This document shows, piece by piece, positions 26,970-35,756 of a stretch of DNA of 64,000 nucleotides (positions are counted from its first letter, which is position 1; each line of letters starts with the position of its first letter). Made by a program: the position numbers and the translations under genes. Location of the stretch: the NCBI GenBank assembly GCA_003612405.1, contig RAYR01000002.1, forward strand, positions 1-64,000, in the 5' to 3' direction. The notes below the pieces were generated by a model. The model saw nothing but the letters and a program-made list of their open reading frames with translations, had not been told where the DNA came from and did not search any database. Source of the stretch: a bacterium 0.1xD8-71 (GTDB lineage: Bacteria; Bacillota; Clostridia; Lachnospirales; Lachnospiraceae).

Positions 26970-28947
26970 AACCGTGCTGACGGTATTAAAAACAGATGAG
27001 CGATTTGTAGCCGAAGACGGCACCTTTCTGCGTAATGCGGTTTATGAGGCTGCAATGAAGATGGACGATAGACTTATCCGTCTACTTCTTGCGAACGAAG
27101 AAACAAGTTCACGTTTCTTTGTGGATGTAGACGGCGTGAAGGTCTTTGACAAGGTAGGCTTTGCCTGGGTAATCAATAACCGTCAATTTCTGCCGGACAG
27201 CTATACCCGTTTCAAGAATAAGATTGGACTTGCAGACGAGAACGGTGATTTGATTTCCACCTCCGGCAAGGTTGAGCTTGTCTTTCCGTACAAAGATTGT
27301 GTTCTTGAAGGTGGGCAAACTTTGGAGGAGCAAAAGAGACAAGAAGTTTTTTATAATCAATCGCTTGCTCCTGATGAGGTGGATAGGCTTCTTTTTCCAA
27401 AGATTTTTTGTAATGCGACAAGGTATTCTACAGATGGAGAAACGGCAGCAGAAGAATTTTTACCAACAGATAATATGGTTATAAAAGGGAATAATTTGCT
27501 CTCTCTCGCTACTTTGATACGCAATTACGAGGGACAGGTGAAGTGTATCTATATTGATCCGCCTTACAATACTGGCAAGAAGAACAGCTTTGGATATAAT
27601 GATTGTTTCAATCATTCTACATGGCTTTCTTTTATGAAAACAAGATTGGAATATGCAAGAAGACTGCTCTCCCTCGATGGATGTATTCTTATTCAAACAG
27701 ATGACAAGGAACAAGCCTATCTAAAAGTTCTGTGCGATGAGATATTTGGTGCTGAACAATATGAAACAACATTTTTTGTTCAAGTTCGATTTACAAATAA
27801 AACATTAGCAGAAGATAGCACATTGCACAAAGTAATGGAAACGGTTCATGTATACTCAAAAAAACATGAGGCATTTCGTATCAATAAAATCAAGGAACAA
27901 TATTCCCTTGATAAGTTCTGTTGGGAAATACGAGAGCTTGGAGAACCGAAGACGATTGAAGTCGGAGGAAAAACGGTTGATATTTTCACAAATGGAAAAT
28001 ACGAAATTATAAAGGTCGAGCCTCACATTGATGGATTAAAAGAAACTTGGGCAACAGGCAGTCTGATTCGTCAAGGAGGTACTGCTGCTGAGTTTCTTGC
28101 AAAATACCTTATTGACAGAAAAAAAGAGGACGGGCTGAAAGTCTTATATAAGGTTTATAATATGGGCGAAGATGGACTCGGTTTCAGATATATCTTAGGA
28201 CCTCAAAAAGAGAGTGCATTCCGAGGCAAATTTTATAGTGGTGTACCCCTCGGAATCAAAAATGAGGTTCGAACAGGTGTCTACGATAAAGAAAAACCCG
28301 TTCCCAATCTGATATACAACTATTTGTCGTCTGAAGGCGATTTTGGAAATTGCCGTAATGAAGGCGGCGTAGACATCGAAGGAGGTAAAAAGCCAGAACA
28401 ACTTATAAAATTTTTCTTGGACTATTTTAGTGACGAGGAGGATCTTGTTTTAGATTTTTTTGGCGGCTCTGGGACAACGGCGGCTGTTGCACATAAAATG
28501 AATCGGAGATATATTACTTGTGAACAGATGGACAACCAAATTGATATGATATTGTCGCGCCTAAGTTCTGTCATCACAGGTGAAAAGGCAGGTATTTCGT
28601 CTGATGTTGATTGGCAAGGAGGCGGGTCTTTCGTCTACTGCGAACTTGCAAAGCTGAACCAGTCAATTGTTGAAGAAGTTGAGGCTGCGGCAGACGATGC
28701 TGCTCTCTCCAATATCTACAGCAGGATAATCAAGTCCGGCTTTATTAGCTACAGAGTAAATCCTGCGGACATTGACGCAGCCGCAGATGACTATGCTGCA
28801 CTTTCGCTGGATGATAAAAAACGGTTCCTTATGGAGATTTTGGACAAGAATCTTCTGTATGTGAATTACTGCGACATTGACGATGAGGAATTCGGCATCT
28901 CCGATGAGGACAAGGCGTTCACAAGGAGCTTTTACAGGGAGGGATAA
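26953..28947 (+). CDS. mod: Type III restriction-modification methyltransferase (Mod)
   Basis: 664 residues from the ATG at 26953 (MTNFYETVLTVLKTDERFV), with GAAGGAG about 9 nt upstream; an ATG at 26935 is the alternative. The N-terminus matches other type III Mod proteins. Catalytic motif IV is DPPYNTGKKNSFGY at about 202, and the AdoMet motif I is DFFGGSGTTAAVA near 510, giving the beta-class order DPPY before FxGxG. It should methylate adenine N6 in a short asymmetric site chosen by the central variable region. It starts inside the end of hamB and ends 3 nt before res, so the enzyme is expressed with Hachiman. Confidence 0.93.
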   Translation: MTNFYETVLTVLKTDERFVAEDGTFLRNAVYEAAMKMDDRLIRLLLANEETSSRFFVDVDGVKVFDKVGFAWVINNRQFLPDSYTRFKNKIGLADENGDLISTSGKVELVFPYKDCVLEGGQTLEEQKRQEVFYNQSLAPDEVDRLLFPKIFCNATRYSTDGETAAEEFLPTDNMVIKGNNLLSLATLIRNYEGQVKCIYIDPPYNTGKKNSFGYNDCFNHSTWLSFMKTRLEYARRLLSLDGCILIQTDDKEQAYLKVLCDEIFGAEQYETTFFVQVRFTNKTLAEDSTLHKVMETVHVYSKKHEAFRINKIKEQYSLDKFCWEIRELGEPKTIEVGGKTVDIFTNGKYEIIKVEPHIDGLKETWATGSLIRQGGTAAEFLAKYLIDRKKEDGLKVLYKVYNMGEDGLGFRYILGPQKESAFRGKFYSGVPLGIKNEVRTGVYDKEKPVPNLIYNYLSSEGDFGNCRNEGGVDIEGGKKPEQLIKFFLDYFSDEEDLVLDFFGGSGTTAAVAHKMNRRYITCEQMDNQIDMILSRLSSVITGEKAGISSDVDWQGGGSFVYCELAKLNQSIVEEVEAAADDAALSNIYSRIIKSGFISYRVNPADIDAAADDYAALSLDDKKRFLMEILDKNLLYVNYCDIDDEEFGISDEDKAFTRSFYREG

Positions 28948-28950
28948 TCA

Positions 28951-31551
28951 ATGGCATTCTTATACGAAAAAATAGATGCTCTGCGTGAATACGGCAGCAG
29001 TGCTGTTCTCCCGTCCTATATCCCGGAGAATCTCAATCCGAGTTTTGAGCTGCGTCCGTATCAGAAGCAGGCATTTGAAAATTTTATAACACATTTTGAG
29101 AGCAGCAGTCGCCCGAAACCTACGCAGGTGCTTTTCCACATGGCGACAGGAAGTGGCAAGACGCTTATTATGGCAGGACTGATACTTTATCTCTACAAGC
29201 AGGGATATCGAAATTTTCTGTTCTTTGTCAATCTTTCAAACATCGTTGAAAAGACGAGGGAGAATTTCCGCAATCCGGCATCCACAAAGTATCTCTTTGC
29301 GGATGAGATTGTTTTGGACGGAGAACGCATCCGCATCAACCAGGTTGATAATTTTCAGTACGCAGATGAAGACACTATCAATATCTGCTTCGCTACCACA
29401 CAGGGACTCCACATGGATATGTGGATGACAAAAGAAAACGGGATATCCTTTGACGATTTTGACGAGCAGAAGGTTGTGCTTATCTCCGATGAGGCACACC
29501 ATCTGAATGTTGATACAAAGAAGAAAATGTCTGCTGACGAGGAATCAAGCTATCATTCCTGGGAACAAACGGTAAAAAACATCTTTAGCCGAAATGCAGA
29601 TAACATTCTGCTGGAGTTTACAGCCACCTGCGACCTCGCCAATCCGGCAATCCGCGCCACATACGAGAATAAAATTATTTTCGACTATGCTCTGGCAAAG
29701 TTTTATGGTGACAGATATTCCAAGGATATCATCACGCTCCGTTCTGACCTTACAATAATGGAGCGCGCCTTACAGGCACTTGTGCTTAGTCAGTACCGAC
29801 TTAAGGTTTTTCAAGATCACCGTCTTAGTATAAAGCCTGTTGTACTTTTCAAAGCTGCAAAAATTGCTGACAGCAAAGACTTCATGTTCGACTTTATAGA
29901 GACTGTAAAGAACCTCACAGGAACACAGCTACGCAACCTCTCAAATGCCGTTAATAACGAAGTCATACATACAGCTTTTGCTTACTTTGCCAATAACGGG
30001 ATTTCATTTGATACTCTCGCGGCAGAACTCCGTGACGATTTTTCAGAAGAACATTGCGTCTCTGTAAATGATGATAAAGATGCGACACAGAAGCAGCTTC
30101 TCCTCAATTCGCTGGAGGATGCAGATAATCCATACCGTGCGATTTTTGAGGTAAAGAAACTTGATGAAGGCTGGGACGTCTTGAATCTGTTTGATATTGT
30201 CCGTTTGTATGAGACAAGACAGTCTGGCAGTAAAAAACTGTCACCCACAACGATTGCGGAGGCACAGCTGATTGGGCGTGGTGCAAGATATTGCCCGTTC
30301 AAAATTGACGATGAACAGTCGAAATTCCAGAGAAAGTACGATGAAGATGTAAAAAACGAACTGCGTGTCTGCGAGACGCTTTATTATCACTGCCAGAATG
30401 ACCATCGCTATGTGACGGAGCTACGTAACGCCCTTCGTGAAATTGGTCTGGATACCGATAAAATTGTGCAACGTGAATATATTCTTAAAGATGATTTCAA
30501 AACTACAGACATATACACACACGGTTTAATTTTCCTAAATACCAGAGTCGTGAAAGACAGGAGGGACGTCCATGGACTTTCTCCGACAGTCCGTGATGAT
30601 ATATACCGTTTTCAAGCCGCCACGGGAGCATCGGGCGTTGACTCGGTCATGGTGGAAAACGGACAAGGTGCAGACACCTCTTTTGATTTGAATACGGCGC
30701 ACATGACAATTAAGGAAATCGCAGCAATCAACTATGCTATTGTGAACAAAGCATTGATGAAATATCCGATTTTCAAATTCAATACCCTGCATTCCTATTT
30801 CCCAAATGTCACATCCACACGGCAATTTATAACCGATAATGAGTATCTCGGTGCTGTCCGTATCGACATTCAGAGCAGGGATGAACATCCGACTATGGAT
30901 ACGCTCTATGCTGCAGTATTCTATGTGCTTGGCAAGATTGCAGGTTCTATTTCCAGCATCGAAGAAACCTATAGAGGCACAAAGGAGTTTAGAGCAAGGA
31001 ATATCAGAGATGTGTTCCGCAATAAGACAGTCAATTACACCAATCCACATGACGGTGGAATTGGCATCTCACAAAACGATCCATCCGTAAAGAGCGATTG
31101 GAAAATTGACCTCTCTACGGAAGATTGGTTTGTATATACAGATAACTACGGGACTTCGGAAGAGAAAGCCTTTGTTGCTTATTTCCGTGGGTATATTACG
31201 GATCTGCGGAAAATCTATAATTGCATCTACCTTGTCCGAAACGAGCGTGAATTCCACATTTACTCGTTTGAGGATGGCGAACGTTTCGAGCCGGACTATG
31301 TTCTTTTCTTGCAAAGGAATAAAACGGACGGCTTTGAACAACTCCAGATTTTCATTGAGCCGAAAGGTACACAGCTTCTCGAAAAGGACGCATGGAAAGA
31401 AAAATTCCTGCTTCAGCTTAAGACCGAAGCTGTACCGGCTACCATCTTTGTGGATGACAACGATTATAAGATTTGGGGACTTCACTTCTTCAATCAGGAT
31501 AACCGCATGAAAGAATTCGATGCGGAAATTGCAGCTTTGATTGGTACATAA
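28951..31551 (+). CDS. res: Type III restriction enzyme subunit (Res), SF2 helicase-nuclease
   Basis: 866 residues. Walker A MATGSGKT at 64-71, DEAHH box in LISDEAHHLNVD near 183, and the helicase C-terminal motif QLIGRGARYCPF near 445. The C-terminus holds the PD-(D/E)xK-type nuclease site: EPDYVLF, then IFIEPKG near residue 810. With the preceding Mod this forms a type III restriction-modification system that cuts unmodified DNA after ATP-driven diffusion between two sites. Starts 3 nt after mod, with GGAGGG upstream. Complete. Confidence 0.93.
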   Translation: MAFLYEKIDALREYGSSAVLPSYIPENLNPSFELRPYQKQAFENFITHFESSSRPKPTQVLFHMATGSGKTLIMAGLILYLYKQGYRNFLFFVNLSNIVEKTRENFRNPASTKYLFADEIVLDGERIRINQVDNFQYADEDTINICFATTQGLHMDMWMTKENGISFDDFDEQKVVLISDEAHHLNVDTKKKMSADEESSYHSWEQTVKNIFSRNADNILLEFTATCDLANPAIRATYENKIIFDYALAKFYGDRYSKDIITLRSDLTIMERALQALVLSQYRLKVFQDHRLSIKPVVLFKAAKIADSKDFMFDFIETVKNLTGTQLRNLSNAVNNEVIHTAFAYFANNGISFDTLAAELRDDFSEEHCVSVNDDKDATQKQLLLNSLEDADNPYRAIFEVKKLDEGWDVLNLFDIVRLYETRQSGSKKLSPTTIAEAQLIGRGARYCPFKIDDEQSKFQRKYDEDVKNELRVCETLYYHCQNDHRYVTELRNALREIGLDTDKIVQREYILKDDFKTTDIYTHGLIFLNTRVVKDRRDVHGLSPTVRDDIYRFQAATGASGVDSVMVENGQGADTSFDLNTAHMTIKEIAAINYAIVNKALMKYPIFKFNTLHSYFPNVTSTRQFITDNEYLGAVRIDIQSRDEHPTMDTLYAAVFYVLGKIAGSISSIEETYRGTKEFRARNIRDVFRNKTVNYTNPHDGGIGISQNDPSVKSDWKIDLSTEDWFVYTDNYGTSEEKAFVAYFRGYITDLRKIYNCIYLVRNEREFHIYSFEDGERFEPDYVLFLQRNKTDGFEQLQIFIEPKGTQLLEKDAWKEKFLLQLKTEAVPATIFVDDNDYKIWGLHFFNQDNRMKEFDAEIAALIGT

Positions 31552-31590
31552 AGCACGGAAGAAGTTTTAGGAGATAAAGGAGATTAATTA

Positions 31591-32480
31591 ATGCCACACG
31601 GAAAGAATATTAACCTTTTTTTAATGGATGGCGACGCAAATGCACTCTTGCCAATTGGACTGGAGTAGCGTATAAAATCCCACGAACGGAGTTGGACAAA
31701 TGCAAAGAACGAGATGACTTGAAACAAAGTGGAGTATATTTCCTTTTCGGAACCTCAGATCAGACTGGAGATCCTGTTGTATATATTGGGCAGGCTGGCG
31801 CACGAAAAAATGGTGAAGGTATTCTCAACCGCCTCCAAAAGCATAAGCGAAATCCTGACAAAGACTACTGGACAGAGGCTGTCGTATTTACGACTTCAAA
31901 CAACTCCTTTGGTCCTACAGAAATCAGTTATCTTGAAAATCGCTTCTGTAATCTTGCTCTTGCCGCCAAGCGATACGAGGTAAAAAACGGAAATGATTCA
32001 ACATCCGGTAATATTACAGAAGAAAAAGAAAGTGAACTGGAAGAATTTATCGATTACGCAAAACTGATTATGGGGACACTTGGACATAAGATTTTCATAC
32101 CTTTTACAAAATCCGAACCTGCCGGCGCAGATAATCCAAAAGACTTTGCTTCAGTTATACCAGATATCGAGTTTTTCCTTTCTCGTACCATAAAACAGTA
32201 TAATATCTCTGTTAATACGCAAGCGAAGCAAACAGCGGAAGGATTCGTTGTCCTCGCCGGAAGCATTATATCACCAGAAGATGACAATACAATTCAACCT
32301 GGCGTAAAGGAAAAGAGAAAAAACGCCAGTATAAATGATTGTCATATTTTGCAGGAAGATGTACTTTTCAGTAGCCCCTCCAGCGCAGCAATGTTTGTCA
32401 TTGGCAAAAGTGCAAATGGTTGGACATCCTGGAAAACAAAATACGGAAAAACTCTGCATGACTTGGAGGACAAGGAATAG
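31591..32480 (+). pseudogene. GIY-YIG nuclease with DUF4357, frameshifted near the N-terminus
   Basis: The ATG at 31591 (AAAGGAG 8 nt upstream) opens MPHGKNINLFLMDGDANA, then hits a stop after 25 codons. Another frame picks up at RKCTLANWTGVAYKIPRT and runs on through the GIY-YIG core (SGVYFLFG, VVYIGQAG) to a C-terminal DUF4357-like segment (LFSSPSSAAMFVIGKSANGW) ending at 32480. The sequence GACGCAAATG occurs once at the break; two tandem copies would give an exact in-frame 300-codon gene reading MDGDANGRKCTLANW. So a 10-bp copy was probably lost. Last gene of the defence operon, 39 nt after res. An internal TTG at 31692 could still start the nuclease domain. Confidence 0.8.
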
Positions 32481-32519
32481 CTCTTTCTAACCAATTAAAG
32501 ACCTATAGGACTATATCAG

Positions 32520-32549
32520 TGAGTGCCAGCAAAATGGCACTCATTTTTT
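32520..32549 (+). terminator. Terminator of the defence operon
   Basis: TGAGTGCCA (32520-32528) pairs with TGGCACTCA (32535-32543) around a 6-nt loop, followed by six T. A strong rho-independent terminator 39 nt after the GIY-YIG gene. It also overlaps the end of the decayed gene on the other strand. Confidence 0.92.
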
Positions 32550-32924
32550 CTCCCCAAATCTATGTTTAATATAGCACTCATGACTGCAATATTTTCTGCA
32601 GCTGTCCCCATACACCGTGATGCCCTTCCCGCAAAGCTGACAAGTAATCTCGTAGTATGCCTTGCGTTTGACCTAGTCGAGATGCTGATTCCACCATTGA
32701 TTTCAACACTTGTTGCAGCAGAATCTTCACAGTTTCTGTCCGGTATATTGTTGAACAGAGCCACTGCGGTTTTCGCATTTTGTTACAATGGTTGGGTATT
32801 TTGGTTTCATCTTTTTCTCGGATTTTTTCTTTCTTGTCTGCTCTTTCTGCTTCTCTGCTATGTGCTGCACCGTACGGAAGTTCGGAAATTTGTATTTCTG
32901 AATGCTGTCATCAATCATATGCAC
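32541..32924 (-). pseudogene. Zinc-ribbon protein with three in-frame stop codons
   Basis: One frame of 127 codons (ATG at 32924, stop at 32541) reads as a continuous protein: PKYPTIVTKCENRSGSVQQY, GQKL-stop-RFCCNKC-stop-NQWWNQHLD-stop-VKRKAYYEITCQLCGKG, then YGDSCRKYCSHECYIKHRFG. The stops are TGA (32729-32727), TGA (32699-32697) and TAG (32675-32673). Each is one C-to-T change from Arg CGA, Arg CGA and Gln CAG, the residues expected there. The first Zn knuckle has Arg (CENRSG) where the family has Cys. Intact relatives carry two Cys clusters and sit near transposon genes. So a decayed gene. Confidence 0.7.
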
Positions 32925-32961
32925 CTCTGCCGTTTCTATCTTGCACTCTCTTTACTAAAAA

Positions 32962-34329
32962 TCACCGTTCCTTATCTCTCTTCTTTTTCTTAATATTCTC
33001 CTTCACTCCAAAATGCTTTTTCCGATACTCATACTCTTTCAGAAACTCATCATAGACCTTCATCTTGTATTTCATACTTTTCATTTTACTTTCATCATAC
33101 CCCATTCGCTTTTGATACTCTTTTAATTCTGCCATTTGATCACTTGTCGGCGGCGGAAGCAACTTTGCACGTTCTTCTAATGAAAGCTTTGAAAAATCTG
33201 CTTTTTCCTCTTTGGTTGCTTCTGATTTATGCTCTAAAACAGCTTCGTTTTTCCCCTGCCATTGTTCATTGAACTCCTGAAAAACACTTCCATAAAAGAT
33301 TTCTTCATCATTTTCAGATACATCATAATCTGCCTGAAAGTGGTCAAATGCTTCGTAAAATGAATCCCCATCTTTTTCCGCCTCCTCCCGCCAGTCCTCA
33401 TAATCATCAAGATACTGCTTTGCTTCCTCAATATCCTGTATAGTACGCCTGTATTCCACCTGCTTCTGCTCTTTTTCCTGCATATACTGTCTGATCCCTG
33501 CCACTGTAAATCGGCTTCCAAGTTTACTTCCTCTGACCGCCTGCGCTTTTCCTGTTTCACCCGCATGGTATGGAAGCGCATAACTAATGGTATTCCCTTT
33601 TAATCGTATATCCATGAGATATATTTTCTTTAACATCTCCACCACATCCGCAAGAGTTCTTGTTTCAGTGCTGTTCATTGCCAGTCTTACATAAGTCTTA
33701 ATCTCTTCCCTGAAAGACAACTTATCATATTTCTGCATCTGACATTCCGCAAAACTTTTCCGTTCCTGTGTCCGTTCCTCATTATAGAATGTATCCCTAA
33801 CCGAATGTGTCAATCCCCGTTTCTTGCACTGTTCCCCGAAAAACTGCGACAGCTCTTTCAATTCCGCCATTCCCCTGCGGAAAGATTTACCATCCTTCAG
33901 ATTACAGTTGCTCACAATGAAATGCACATGGATATGCTCTGTGTCCGTATGCACCGCCCACATTGCTTCATATCCCTTGCTCCAAAAGAATTTATGCACA
34001 AATTCCCTTGCTATCTTATCTGCTTCCTCATAGGTCAGCTTATCGTTATCATCCGGATGAAAAGAAATCGACATCTTATGTGCCAGAATATCTTTCTGCT
34101 TGTAACGAGAATATTTTTTATCGTGCATTTTCCTTGTTATCAGCAGGCTGTTAGCAAAATTATCCCTGTTACATCCAAACGCTCCGTACAAATCCGGTCT
34201 TGTCTTCCGGATTCCTTCTTTTATCTGTTCTTTTTTCGTTCCAAGAATATAATCTGCCGCACTTTTTAACTGTGCGACAGATTTGCAGTAACTGTAATTC
34301 ACATTAACATTTCCATAAACCTCTGCCAT
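32962..34329 (-). CDS. MobP-family relaxase (mobilization endonuclease)
   Basis: 455 residues from the ATG at 34329, with GGGGGAT upstream; the frame is open further up inside mobC. The relaxase domain has the three-histidine metal site in HTDTEHIHVHFIVSN, preceded by ISFHPDDNDKLTYEEAD and a start tyrosine region NVNYSYCKS. The C-terminal 200 residues are charged and helical and unlike known primase or helicase domains. It should nick at oriT with MobC and lead transfer of the element using a helper's conjugation pore. Ends at the edge of the terminator region. Intact. Confidence 0.9.
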   Translation of the reverse strand: MAEVYGNVNVNYSYCKSVAQLKSAADYILGTKKEQIKEGIRKTRPDLYGAFGCNRDNFANSLLITRKMHDKKYSRYKQKDILAHKMSISFHPDDNDKLTYEEADKIAREFVHKFFWSKGYEAMWAVHTDTEHIHVHFIVSNCNLKDGKSFRRGMAELKELSQFFGEQCKKRGLTHSVRDTFYNEERTQERKSFAECQMQKYDKLSFREEIKTYVRLAMNSTETRTLADVVEMLKKIYLMDIRLKGNTISYALPYHAGETGKAQAVRGSKLGSRFTVAGIRQYMQEKEQKQVEYRRTIQDIEEAKQYLDDYEDWREEAEKDGDSFYEAFDHFQADYDVSENDEEIFYGSVFQEFNEQWQGKNEAVLEHKSEATKEEKADFSKLSLEERAKLLPPPTSDQMAELKEYQKRMGYDESKMKSMKYKMKVYDEFLKEYEYRKKHFGVKENIKKKKRDKER

Positions 34330-34355
34330 AGACCATATCCCCCCTTTATTCCCGA

Positions 34356-34709
34356 TCAGGCTATTTTCTCCCATATGCGAAGCAGTCTGTTTTCAATTTG
34401 TTTATATCTGTATTCCGTATATTCAAGCGGCTGCTTCATATCCATACCGCCATAGGTATTGATTATCTTTGCTATCTGGTTGATATTGACTCCCTGTTTT
34501 TTTAGTTCCGCCGAAAGCTCTGACAATAAATTGCGCACGTCCTTTAACGTAACGCCATCCATCTGCTTTCCCTCATTTATCCGTAACAGATAATCTACAA
34601 AGTCTGCATTGCTGCCATATCCGCTGGCTTCTTTTTGTTTTTCAAACTCTGCCTGCAACTTATCATCTGTTCGGATATAGATTACTCTGTCCCTTGCCCT
34701 GTTTCCCAT
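34356..34709 (-). CDS. mobC: MobC-like relaxosome accessory protein
   Basis: 117 residues. N-terminal ribbon-helix-helix-like part (RDRVIYIRTDDKLQAEFEKQ), then the MobC signature region with LSAELKKQGVNINQIAKIIN. These proteins bind near nic and open the strands for the relaxase. Its end overlaps the longest relaxase frame; the relaxase proper starts 26 nt after the stop. Upstream is a 570-nt non-coding stretch that should contain oriT. Confidence 0.88.
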   Translation of the reverse strand: MGNRARDRVIYIRTDDKLQAEFEKQKEASGYGSNADFVDYLLRINEGKQMDGVTLKDVRNLLSELSAELKKQGVNINQIAKIINTYGGMDMKQPLEYTEYRYKQIENRLLRIWEKIA

Positions 34710-35170
34710 AAAATCCCTCCAATCTGATAGCGATCTGCCTATCTTCTAAAAACAACCTTGCATCAAAAAAGAACCAGACACATTTTCCTCAGTGTGTGTG
34801 GCTCCCAAATTCGCACTTCCTGTATCCACCTTTATTGAATTGGCTACTGGCAATTGCAGTAATGGCTACATTTTCAATATCACGATTTCAGTTCAAATAT
34901 CGGCTGCAATCCTTCTTTCCTTTGTGTCCATTTGATGCCATTTACCGTATTTTCTGTAGCCTTATCGTAGAAATGCTCCGTAAGCAGGGCACATCATTCC
35001 CATAAGTCTGTCCGCTGCAAAGAACGCAGCTCCCAGACAAAAGCCTCCCCTCGCTCTACGCTCCGTCCGGCTTTTCCACATCGCTTTCCCACTCTGGCAC
35101 TTTTCCACTTGCCGCTGATGTGGTGGGAATGATATAGGCAGGTAGTACCGTTGGCTTGCCAGCTCATCAA

Positions 35171-35213
35171 AAATAAAAATCGGAGTGCCTGCCGGACACT
35201 CCGATTTTTATTT
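35171..35213. terminator. Perfect 17-bp hairpin, likely bidirectional terminator
   Basis: AAATAAAAATCGGAGTG (35171-35187) and its exact complement (35197-35213), 9-nt loop. The T-rich arms flank a GC core (CGGAGTG/CACTCCG) on both strands, the layout of a bidirectional terminator. It separates the partition genes from the mobilization genes. Confidence 0.8.
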
Positions 35214-35250
35214 CTTCCTCACTGTCTGCGCCACCGGTGCTACCTGCTCA

Positions 35251-35265
35251 GGGGGCTTCGCCCCC
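35251..35265. repeat. GC-rich mini-hairpin near the ParR-like stop
   Basis: GGGGGC TTC GCCCCC, followed by TAAGAACCCC on the plus strand. It lies 18 nt after the stop of the ParR-like gene. No T run, so probably not a terminator. Such hairpins beside Mob genes can be part of oriT. Confidence 0.5.
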
Positions 35266-35282
35266 TAAGAACCCCATTCCGG

Positions 35283-35741
35283 CTATCCTCCAAAACTGAA
35301 ATCAAGGAACTCATTCTCCTCCGGTTCCTCTGTTTCAGCTTCTCCGCCATCTTGCAAAATACCATCGCCGGAACTTAATACCTGCACATCCCTATTGTCT
35401 TTCAAATAATCCTCCGCCTGTGCATTATTACCCGTTGCCAAGATATTCTGCTGCTGCAAAAGGTAAATCCCGATAAGCTGTGACAGGTTGCCAAGCACTT
35501 TCTGTTCCACCTTTTCCACGATCCTACCTGCAAAGGCATCCTCTTTTTCCCTTGTTTCCAGATAAGGATCATCAAATATTGCCAGATGCCGGTCATAAAA
35601 ATCATTGATTGCCTGAATGATAAAGTCATTCTGCGAGGGAAATGCCCTGACAGCTTCTGAGTGAAGTATTTCCCATGCCCGTCTGTCAGCTTCCTTTTCC
35701 TCATAAAACCGCACATTGCGGTTACGGATATTTCCTGTCAT
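35283..35741 (-). CDS. ParR-like plasmid partition protein (partner of ParM)
   Basis: 152 residues. Basic N-terminal ribbon-helix-helix-like part (RNRNVRFYEEKEADRRAWEI, then FPSQNDFIIQAINDFYDR) and a long acidic tail (EEPEENEFLDFSFGG). This is the layout of ParR adaptors: DNA-binding front, ParM-binding end. It directly follows the ParM gene (gap 15 nt), as expected for parMR. I infer the role from this context. Confidence 0.7.
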   Translation of the reverse strand: MTGNIRNRNVRFYEEKEADRRAWEILHSEAVRAFPSQNDFIIQAINDFYDRHLAIFDDPYLETREKEDAFAGRIVEKVEQKVLGNLSQLIGIYLLQQQNILATGNNAQAEDYLKDNRDVQVLSSGDGILQDGGEAETEEPEENEFLDFSFGG

Positions 35742-35756
35742 TCCTGCACCTTCTTT

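Larger units (their letters stand above)
34710..35282. other. Non-coding stretch, candidate oriT region
   Basis: No convincing gene between mobC and the ParR-like gene. It contains several inverted repeats: CCAGACACA / TGTGTGTGG (34774-34782, 34793-34801, one mismatch), a perfect 17-bp stem at 35171-35213, and GGGGGC-TTC-GCCCCC (35251-35265). Position beside mobC/relaxase and richness in stems are what an oriT would look like; the nic site cannot be located by eye. Confidence 0.5.

Noticed and set aside
28951-31551. Type I restriction HsdR
   Set aside because: Gene order mod-res, the DPPY-before-FGGSG Mod and the absence of an HsdS subunit point to type III.
32673-32729. Recoding of TGA/TAG as amino acids in the zinc-ribbon gene
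   Set aside because: Intact genes nearby use TGA and TAG as normal stops, no recoding signal is seen, and a knuckle Cys is also lost. Decay explains it better.
32516-32778. Two overlapping minus-strand frames (82 and 66 codons)
   Set aside because: They are other frames of the decayed zinc-ribbon gene; only one frame gives the Cys clusters.
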